A stretch of DNA of 19,859 nucleotides from Actinomycetes bacterium (GTDB lineage: Bacteria; Actinomycetota; Acidimicrobiia; Acidimicrobiales; RAAP-2): the NCBI GenBank assembly GCA_021791615.1, contig JAJYWG010000164.1, positions 1-19,859 of the forward strand. Reading direction: 5' to 3'. How positions within the stretch are numbered: the first letter of the stretch is position 1; each line of letters starts with the position of its first letter. The position numbers were made by a program, and so were the translations under genes. Shown here piece after piece: positions 7,572 to 14,060 of this stretch. The notes below the pieces were generated by a model that was not told the origin of the DNA, made no database searches, and saw only the letters and a list, made by a program, of their open reading frames with translations.

Positions 7572-8255
7572 TCAGCCGGCTGAGCCGGCGGTGGGGACGA
7601 TGGTGACCTTGGTGGCGGTGAACGTTCCGTTGGGCCCGGGCTGCCCGTGGATGTGGAGCTTCTCGCCGGGTTGGAACGCCGGGGCTGTCACCGTGTGGGT
7701 CCCTTCCCGGTAGGTGGTCGAAGACGTCGTGGTCACGGTGAGGGTCGCCCCCTTGGAGGTGTGCAGGGTGAAGCCCCCGGCCTGCAGCGAGACGACGGTC
7801 CCGGTGGCGGTGGCGGGAAGGAGGAGGACCACCTTTGCCGTGCTGTTGGCGGTGGTCCGGACGCGGACACGCTCGCCGGAGGCGAGGTCGGAGGCGGCGA
7901 CGCGCTGGCGGCCTTGGCGGTAGGTGGTGGCGGGCGTGAGCGCGAGGGTACGCGTGGTGCCGTGGACGTCGATGACGAGGGATGAGGCGGACACGGTCGT
8001 GATCGTGCCGACGATGCCGGAACTCCGATGACCGCTGGTGCCGTGGTGGGCGGCGGCTGGAGCGCTGCTCGGGGTCGAGGTCGTGGTGTGCGACGAGCAG
8101 GCGGCGGCGACCAGGGCGAGCACGGCTAGGGCGGGGACCACATACAGGCGACCGACGTGACGTCGCGTCCGGCGGTCACCGGATCCCGGCGGCCTGCCGG
8201 CGCTCGGGCCTTGCGGGTCCGCAGCGGGCGTGAGGGGGGGTGGGTCGGTGGTCAC
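7572..8255 (-). CDS. Exported DUF5666-like protein, probable lipoprotein, in the RND operon
   Basis: A 227-residue protein starting at a GTG that overlaps the TGA of the MarR gene by 4 bases. A 35-residue basic/proline-rich head leads to one hydrophobic segment (39-52) ending in AAAC-SS. Cys53 is therefore a likely lipidation site, although the residue at -3 is Ala rather than the usual Leu. After a Ser/Thr/His linker come two related beta-rich repeats (about 79-145 and 149-220). Each is built as 'G-T-[IV]-x-x-[VL]-x...L-x...TTYR[QE]G...GE[RK][VL][RH][VI]', matching the DUF5666 pattern of small OB-like extracytoplasmic domains. Function is unknown. Its place as last gene of the MFP-RND-MarR operon suggests an accessory on the outer side of the pump or an envelope sensor. 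Confidence 0.75.
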   Translation of the reverse strand: MTTDPPPLTPAADPQGPSAGRPPGSGDRRTRRHVGRLYVVPALAVLALVAAACSSHTTTSTPSSAPAAAHHGTSGHRSSGIVGTITTVSASSLVIDVHGTTRTLALTPATTYRQGRQRVAASDLASGERVRVRTTANSTAKVVLLLPATATGTVVSLQAGGFTLHTSKGATLTVTTTSSTTYREGTHTVTAPAFQPGEKLHIHGQPGPNGTFTATKVTIVPTAGSAG

Positions 8256-8857
8256 ATGGGCTCCTGTTGTTCGCTTCGGTCAGAGTGGTCGGTGGTCGTC
8301 TGCCGTGGGGCGTCTTGTTGCCGTCGGGATCGGAGTGGTTCGGGGAGGGACGCGTGGGCACGCACGGCACCGACCAACCGCTCGAGTGCGGGAAGGGTGG
8401 CGGTGATCTGTGCCCGGTCGGCCGGTTCGAGCTCGGCGAGCGCCTGGGCGAGCAGGCCGAGGCGCTGGTCGCGCCAGTCGGCGAGCTCGCCCGCGGCAGC
8501 CGTGGTGAGGTAGAAGCGCACGCCGCGCCCGTCGGCGGGGTCGCGGCGGCGTTCGAGCAGTCCGGCGCCTTCGAGGTGGCCGGCCAGGGTGCTCACCGTG
8601 TTGGAGGCGAGGCGCAGGTGCTGCGCCGCTTCCCTGGTCCGCAGGCCCGGGAAGCGGCGCAGCAGGTTGAGCAACTCCACGTGGGCCCCGGGGAGCCCGA
8701 CCATGCCGATCGGGCGGGCGATCACCCGGCGGCGCACCACCCGAAAGGCCCGGAACAGGGCTTCTGCCTGGTCGGCCAGCACGGCGGCGTCGCCGTGGGG
8801 ATCACCGAGGGGCCGGGGCGTTGCGCGCCGGGCTCGAGGTCGCCGCGGTTCGCTCAT
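8252..8857 (-). CDS. MarR-family regulator of the RND operon
   Basis: 201 residues from the ATG at 8857, which overlaps the RND stop by 4 bases. The frame is open far upstream only because it is a shadow of the RND gene. Domain order is MarR-like: helix 1 (about 27-45, EALFRAFRVVRRRVIA), then ELLNLLRRFPGLRTREAAQH, then the recognition helix LRLASNTVSTLAGHLEGAGL. The wing RRRDPADGRGVRFYLT and C-terminal dimerisation helices follow. The helix-turn-helix is intact. The 30-residue tail is Arg/Gln/Asp-rich and probably disordered. Being third in the operon it regulates, autoregulation through the palindrome at 13595-13607 is the simplest model (inference). Confidence 0.88.
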   Translation of the reverse strand: MSEPRRPRARRATPRPLGDPHGDAAVLADQAEALFRAFRVVRRRVIARPIGMVGLPGAHVELLNLLRRFPGLRTREAAQHLRLASNTVSTLAGHLEGAGLLERRRDPADGRGVRFYLTTAAAGELADWRDQRLGLLAQALAELEPADRAQITATLPALERLVGAVRAHASLPEPLRSRRQQDAPRQTTTDHSDRSEQQEPM

Positions 8858-11800
8858 GCGCCGGGGGCCACCGGTCGGGGGACGACGGGCAACTCGGCGG
8901 TCGTGACCGCCGGCTCGGTGGGAGGTGTCGCCGCTACCTGCCGCCGCCGGGGGCGGAGGCGGTGGCGGGCGTCGTCGAGGAGGGTGTACAGCACCGGCAC
9001 GACGAGCAGGCTGAGCACGGTGGAGGAGAGGAGCCCGCCGATGAGCACCACCCCGACGGGCATGCGCTCGGATGCCCCCGAGCCGTGCCCGAAGGCGAGC
9101 GGCGCCATGGCACAGACCATGGTGGCGGTCGTCATCAGGATCGGGCGGATCCTGGTGGCGCCGGCGTCGATGATCGCCTGGTCGCGTGCGACACCGCGGC
9201 GGCGCAGCGTCTTGGTGTAGTCGACGAGCAGGATCGAGTTCTTGGACACCAGGCCCATCAACATGATCATGGCGATCAGGGCGAAGATCGAGATCGGAAG
9301 CCCGGCGGCCCACAGCCCGACCAATGCCCCGATGGTGGCGAGCGGCACGGCGAACAGGACCGCCAGGGGGTCGAGCAGCGACTCGTAGAGGGCGGCCATG
9401 AGCATGTAGACGAGCAAGATCGACAGGCCGAGGGCTTGGAGCAGCGGCCCGAACGCCCGGGACTGCTGGGCGGACTGGCCACCGACCTGCAGGGCGTAGC
9501 CGGTCGGCAGCCCGACGCCGTGGGCGGCGGCGAGGAGGGCGGCGGTGGCAGGCCCAGAGTTGCCGGTCGGGCTCGACGCCGAGACCGCCACCGCGTACTG
9601 GCCGTTGATCTGGGTGATCTGCCCCGGCCCGGGAGCCTCGGAGAGGGTAGCGACGGCCGAGAGCGGCACGCTGCCACGGGCGGTCGGGATCGGGATGGCG
9701 GCGAGCTGGGCGGGGGTGAGCCGAGCGCCGTCGCCGAAGGTCACCTGGATCGGTTCGGCGGGCGCCGCCTGGGAGGTGACCAGCGGGGGGACGGCTGCGC
9801 TGCCGAGGGCGGCGGCCACGGTAGCCCCGACGGTGGCGGGCGACACCCCGAGGTAGGTGGCGGTTGCCCGGTTGACGGTGATCGACAGCTCGGGGGTGGG
9901 GGTGGGCACCGAGGTGGACACCTGCGACACCGCCGGGTTGCCGGTCAGGCGGGCGGCGACCTGCGTGGCGAGGCGGTCCAAGGTGGCGAGGTCGGGCCCC
10001 ACGATGTCGACCGACGCCGCCCGGGCGCCGCCGGCGATGAATGGGCTTTGGACGTGACCGTGGGCGACCAGACCCGGGAAGCGCCGGGCGAGGTTCCCGA
10101 GCTTCTTCACGTAGCTGCGGATTGTCGGGCGTGACCCGCGCGGGCCGAGGTCGACGGTGAGCTGGCCCAGGTTGTGTGCTGCGCCAACCCCCGCGCCGTA
10201 GCCGGAGGAGACGAACACGTCGGTCACGCCGGGCAGGTGCTGCACCTTGCGGGCGTAGCCGGCGAGGGTGGCCTGAGCGGCCGCAAGGGGCGTGCCGACC
10301 GGCAGGCGAGCGTTGACGGTGACCACCCCGTTGTCCTCGGGGGGCACGAACGTGGTGGGCAGCACGCCCGAGCGCACGATGCCCACCGACCCGGCCAGGG
10401 CGGCGAGCGCCACCGCGATCACCGCCAGGCGGTGGCGGAGGCTCCAGGCGATCACCTTGCGGTAGCGGGCACGCAGCGCGTCGAAGCCGGCGTCGAAGCG
10501 CCGCCCGAAGCGTGCTCCGGCCGAGGTAGGTCGGGGAAGGCCGCCCCAGCGCGCCGCGAGCATCGGGGTCAGCGTGTAGGAGACCAAGAGCGAGAACAGC
10601 GTGGCGGCCACGATCGTCAGCCCGAACTCCCTGAACAGCTGGCCGACGTTGCCCGACACAAAGGCGACCGGGGCGTAGACGACCACGTCGGTGAGGGTGA
10701 TCGCCACCGCCGCCGCCCCGATCTCCATCCGCCCGTCCACCGCGGCGACGGCCGGGCCCTTGCCCATGGCCCGGTGGCGGTGGATGTTCTCGAGCACCAC
10801 GATCGAGTCGTCGACCAAGATCCCGATCAGGAGCGACAGCGCCATCAGCGAGATGAGGTCCAGGCTGAAGTGCAAGAAGTACATCACGGCGAAGGTCGCC
10901 ACCAACGAGACGGGGATGGCGAACAGCACGATCATCGTGTTGGCCAGCCGGTGCAGGAACACCGCTAGCACCAGGGCCGCGAACAGGATCCCCAAGAACA
11001 AGTCGAGCTCGACGTTGGACAGAGCGGCCCGCACGTAATTGGTGACGTCGCCAGTGATGGTGGCGTGCACCCCGGCGGGCAGCCCCGGTGCGAGCTTGGC
11101 CAGCTCGGCGCGCACCGCGTCGTCGACGGCCAGGGAATTCGCCGTCGACGAGGCGGTCACCACCAGCCCCACCGCCGGCGTGCCGTTCAACGTGGCGGCC
11201 GACTGGGCTTGGGCCAACCCCTGGGACACGGTGGCCACCTGGCCGAGCAGCACCGCCCCGCCGGGCCGGGAGGCGACTGGCAGCGCCAGGAGGGCGGCGA
11301 CCGAAGGGTAGCCGCCGCTGGTGCGGGCCAGGAGCTCCTGGCTGCCCACCACCGTCACCCCGCCGCTCACCGCCACGTTCTGGGCCTTCATGGCCGCGGT
11401 CACCTGGGGCACCGACAGGCCGTAGGCCGCCAGCTCCGACGGCGACAGCGCCACGGTCACCACCGGGGCCCGGCCTCCCACCACCGTCACCTGCGCCACC
11501 CCGGGCTGCTCTTCGAGGGCGGGGGCCACCACGCCCGTGACCAGCGTGTAGAGCTGCGATGAGGCCAGCGGGCCCGAGATGGCGACGTCCATCATCGGCA
11601 GCGCCGAGGGATTGGCCTTGATGATCGACGGGGGGGTGGCCGTCGGCGGCAAGCCCTTGGCCACCCGGGCCAAGGCGAGCGAGATGCTCGCCGCTGCCTG
11701 GTCGACGTTGGTCCCCCCGGCGAACTGGAGGGCCACCGTCGAACGCCCCGGTGCCGAGGTGCCGACCATCGACACGACCCCTGACTCCGAGCTGAGCGCC

Positions 11801-12069
11801 TTCTCCACCGGGGTGGTGATCGTCTCCGACACCGTCGACGCCGACGCGCCGGCGTCGCCGACCACCACCCGGACGTAGGGGAAGTTGACGTTGGGGAGGC
11901 GGCGCACCGGCAGCTTGGTGAAGGCCACCACGCCGGCCACCACCAAGAACCCGAGCACCATCAACACGGTCACCGGCCGGCGGATCGACAGCGCGGTAAC
12001 GTTGAAACGCGACCGACCGGCCGGCGCCGAAGGGCCGTCGGGCGACGTGGCCGGGTTCTCTTCGCTCAT
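8854..12069 (-). CDS. RND-family (HAE1/AcrB-like) multidrug efflux pump
   Basis: 1071 residues, the normal AcrB-family length, with the standard plan: TM1 (about 32-53), a large porter loop, TM2-6, a second large loop and TM8-12. The proton-relay residues are present: Asp420-Asp421 in LVDDSIVVLENIHRH and Lys943 in GLVSKNSILLVDY, equivalent to AcrB D407/D408/K940. The porter region begins LPNVNFPYVRVVV as in HAE1 members. The start is fixed by an ATGA overlap with the membrane-fusion gene, and the stop overlaps the MarR start the same way. HAE1 pumps normally work with a periplasmic adaptor and an outer-membrane channel. The adaptor is next door, but no outer-membrane factor is visible. Likely substrates are drugs, dyes or lipids. 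Confidence 0.95.
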   Translation of the reverse strand: MSEENPATSPDGPSAPAGRSRFNVTALSIRRPVTVLMVLGFLVVAGVVAFTKLPVRRLPNVNFPYVRVVVGDAGASASTVSETITTPVEKALSSESGVVSMVGTSAPGRSTVALQFAGGTNVDQAAASISLALARVAKGLPPTATPPSIIKANPSALPMMDVAISGPLASSQLYTLVTGVVAPALEEQPGVAQVTVVGGRAPVVTVALSPSELAAYGLSVPQVTAAMKAQNVAVSGGVTVVGSQELLARTSGGYPSVAALLALPVASRPGGAVLLGQVATVSQGLAQAQSAATLNGTPAVGLVVTASSTANSLAVDDAVRAELAKLAPGLPAGVHATITGDVTNYVRAALSNVELDLFLGILFAALVLAVFLHRLANTMIVLFAIPVSLVATFAVMYFLHFSLDLISLMALSLLIGILVDDSIVVLENIHRHRAMGKGPAVAAVDGRMEIGAAAVAITLTDVVVYAPVAFVSGNVGQLFREFGLTIVAATLFSLLVSYTLTPMLAARWGGLPRPTSAGARFGRRFDAGFDALRARYRKVIAWSLRHRLAVIAVALAALAGSVGIVRSGVLPTTFVPPEDNGVVTVNARLPVGTPLAAAQATLAGYARKVQHLPGVTDVFVSSGYGAGVGAAHNLGQLTVDLGPRGSRPTIRSYVKKLGNLARRFPGLVAHGHVQSPFIAGGARAASVDIVGPDLATLDRLATQVAARLTGNPAVSQVSTSVPTPTPELSITVNRATATYLGVSPATVGATVAAALGSAAVPPLVTSQAAPAEPIQVTFGDGARLTPAQLAAIPIPTARGSVPLSAVATLSEAPGPGQITQINGQYAVAVSASSPTGNSGPATAALLAAAHGVGLPTGYALQVGGQSAQQSRAFGPLLQALGLSILLVYMLMAALYESLLDPLAVLFAVPLATIGALVGLWAAGLPISIFALIAMIMLMGLVSKNSILLVDYTKTLRRRGVARDQAIIDAGATRIRPILMTTATMVCAMAPLAFGHGSGASERMPVGVVLIGGLLSSTVLSLLVVPVLYTLLDDARHRLRPRRRQVAATPPTEPAVTTAELPVVPRPVAPGA

Positions 12070-13547
12070 CCCTTCTTGCCGCCTCGCCCGCCGATCGAGC
12101 CCGCCGAACCGGCTGTCGCGCCGCCGCCTGTAGCCGACACGCCCGCTGTCCCGGCATGCCTGGCGCCAGCCGGCACGCCGGCGGCCGGGGCGGTCAGCAG
12201 GCCGCCGACGCTCGACCCGGTCACCGTCGCCGGTACCGCTGCCCGCTCGGTGACCCGCACCCGGTCACCGGGCGCCAGGTAGGTCTGGCCGAGCGTGACC
12301 ACCTCGCTGCCCGCTCCGAGGCCGGCGACCGCCGTGGTCGTCCCGTCGGAGATCCCCGGCGTCACGTCGACCAGGCTCACCGTGTGATCGGCGTGGACGA
12401 CGAAGACCTGTGGGTGGCCGTTGATCGAGACCACCGCGCTCGACGGGACCAGCACCGCCCCTGCGCTCCGGCCGGTCACCACCGCCGCGGTGACCGCCTC
12501 GCCGGGGACCAGCCACGGCGGATCCGACGTCGGGATCAGGGTGACGCCGAAGGTGAGCGACGAGGGGTTTGCCGCTGGCGCCACCGTCGACACGCTCGCC
12601 GGCACCGAGCTACCGCCGCCTGGCGAGGAGATCGTGGCCGCCTCACCCGGATGGATGAGCCCCAGGTCCTGCTCAGCCACCGGAGCCTGCACCGACACCG
12701 CCGCGCCGTCCAAGGTGAGCAGGGGGCTGGCCGGGGTGACCTGCTCGCCCACTGCCGCGCCGAGCGAGCTGACGACACCGGCAAAGGGAGCCGTGACGGA
12801 CTCCTGGGCGACCTGGGCCTCCACCACCGCCTCGGCGTCGTTGGCCTGGGTCACCGCCGCCTGCACCGGTGCCACGGCCGCCGCCGACGGCGGCGCCTCG
12901 GCCTCCGCCGCTTGGGCCTGGGCAAGGGTGAGCGCCGCCTGGGCTTCGCTCACGGCCACTGCAGCCTGCGATGCCGAGCCACCTGACGACGACCCGGGCT
13001 GGCCCTTGCCCGCCGCTGTCTGCGCCTGCTCGGCAGCCTGCAGCGCAACCTCGGCCTTCGTAACCTCCGCCTGGGCGACCGCGACGGCCTGGGGGCTCGG
13101 CCCCGCCGTGGCGGCCGTCAGCTTGGCCTGCGCGGTGGCCGCTGCGGCCTGCGCCTCGGTGAGCTGGGCCTGCAAGACGGGGTTGACCACACGCACCAGC
13201 ACCTGGCCCGCCTGCACCGCCTGGCCGACCGTGACCGACACCGACGCCACCTGGCCGGCGACGCCCGGCGCCACCGTGATGCTCTGCGCAGAGCTCACCG
13301 TGCCCGACAGGGACAGCTCGGACGCGGCGACACCCGAGGCGGCCGACGCCACCTGCACCGCAGTCAGCGCGCCCCGCCCGCCGTGGGCCTTGTGGCGATG
13401 ATGCCCGCGCCCGACCGCGTAGGCGGTTCCAGCACCAGCCAAAACGACTACAAGCACGACGGCCGCCGCGACCTTGGTCGCCGAGCCGGTCAGGCGACGA
13501 CGTACACGTCCACTTCCGCACCCGCTGGCCGGCACTGCGTCGTTCAT
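12066..13547 (-). CDS. Membrane-fusion protein (HlyD/RND adaptor) of the efflux pump
   Basis: 493 residues from the ATG at 13547, chosen because GGAGG lies 9 bases upstream. The frame is also open at a GTG at 13556, but that codon directly abuts the Shine-Dalgarno. A basic head and one TM (about 25-46) anchor it. A lipoyl-type half-motif (SITVAPGVAGQVASVSVTVG, about 89-108) is followed by an unusually Ala/Gln-rich coiled coil (about 123-255). The second lipoyl half is VTAPFAGVVSSLGAAVGEQV. A beta-barrel and membrane-proximal domain (SINGHPQVFVV ... LGAGSEVVTLGQTYLAPGDRV) and a Gly/Ala-rich tail ending in GRGGKKG complete it. It is first in the operon and overlaps the RND start by 4 bases. In a monoderm cell it may guide substrate through the wall rather than to an outer-membrane channel. 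Confidence 0.92.
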   Translation of the reverse strand: MNDAVPASGCGSGRVRRRLTGSATKVAAAVVLVVVLAGAGTAYAVGRGHHRHKAHGGRGALTAVQVASAASGVAASELSLSGTVSSAQSITVAPGVAGQVASVSVTVGQAVQAGQVLVRVVNPVLQAQLTEAQAAAATAQAKLTAATAGPSPQAVAVAQAEVTKAEVALQAAEQAQTAAGKGQPGSSSGGSASQAAVAVSEAQAALTLAQAQAAEAEAPPSAAAVAPVQAAVTQANDAEAVVEAQVAQESVTAPFAGVVSSLGAAVGEQVTPASPLLTLDGAAVSVQAPVAEQDLGLIHPGEAATISSPGGGSSVPASVSTVAPAANPSSLTFGVTLIPTSDPPWLVPGEAVTAAVVTGRSAGAVLVPSSAVVSINGHPQVFVVHADHTVSLVDVTPGISDGTTTAVAGLGAGSEVVTLGQTYLAPGDRVRVTERAAVPATVTGSSVGGLLTAPAAGVPAGARHAGTAGVSATGGGATAGSAGSIGGRGGKKG

Positions 13548-13594
13548 GTCACCCACCCTCCATCAGCTACTGGGCGAAGTAGATCGCTCTGCCA

Positions 13595-13630
13595 CAAACC
13601 TAGTTTGCTCCCAGCCCGCCGTTCGGTCAA
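13595..13630 (-). promoter_or_regulatory. Candidate promoter with overlapping operator for the MFP-RND-MarR operon
   Basis: On the minus strand TTGACC (13630-13625) is a five-of-six match to the -35 consensus. Exactly 17 bases further lies CAAACT (13607-13602), a weak -10. The -10 is embedded in a perfect inverted repeat, CAAAC-3-GTTTG (13595-13607), placed to block RNA polymerase when bound. This geometry is common for MarR repression. The start codon lies 48 bases downstream of the repeat. Confidence 0.45.
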
Positions 13631-14060
13631 CGCACCCCCGCGCCTGCACCGCGGCGGAGTGGCGCGCCACCACCTGCCACTCTTGGCAATCGATTTGTCG
13701 CCGATCGGCCTCGACCTGCCGGTTCTAACTGATGAGCGATGTTCGAGAGCCCACCGGCAGTCCTGGTGCAGCGAGTGACTTTGTTGGAAACGGGGCCCGG
13801 AGCCCTTGTTCTTGTAGGTGGAGGTCGTCGGTCGGCCGCCAGCAGGTGACGGCGGGCTCGCGGTTCCGAGGAACCCGGCGCCGCTCGGAGAAACCGCTGT
13901 CCGGTTTTGGCCTCGACCCCCGTATTTGCCTGATGGAGAGCGCCGGTCGGCACCTGCTGGCAGGGGTGGTGGCCGGTGCCTCCCAGTCGTTTGTCCAAAT
14001 CGAGCCCGAAACAGGGTGTTCTCAAGGTGAAGCTTCGTTCCTCGATCCCAAGGGTGGTCC
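13631..14060. other. Divergent gene-free gap between the RND operon and the mobile module
   Basis: No supportable gene is seen. Two short hairpins occur: GGTTCC-GA-GGAACC (13862-13875) and AAACCG-5-CGGTTT (13891-13907). The minus-strand frame over about 13790-13940 reads KYGGRGQNRTAVSPSG and, further on, TYKNKGSGPRF. To my eye this resembles readthrough peptides often annotated past the 3' ends of actinobacterial recombinase genes, hinting at mobile-element boundary DNA. I looked for tRNA-like cloverleaf features and found none convincing. Confidence 0.35.

Noticed and set aside
8252..12157. Single minus-strand open frame of 1301 codons suggesting a giant fusion protein
   Set aside because: Only its last 201 residues (MarR) are real; the rest is the RND gene read in the wrong frame.
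13740..13960. Possible tRNA gene in the divergent gap, suggested by GTTCGAGA and GGTTCC words
   Set aside because: No T-stem pairing around GTTCGAGA and no acceptor or anticodon stems could be built on either strand.
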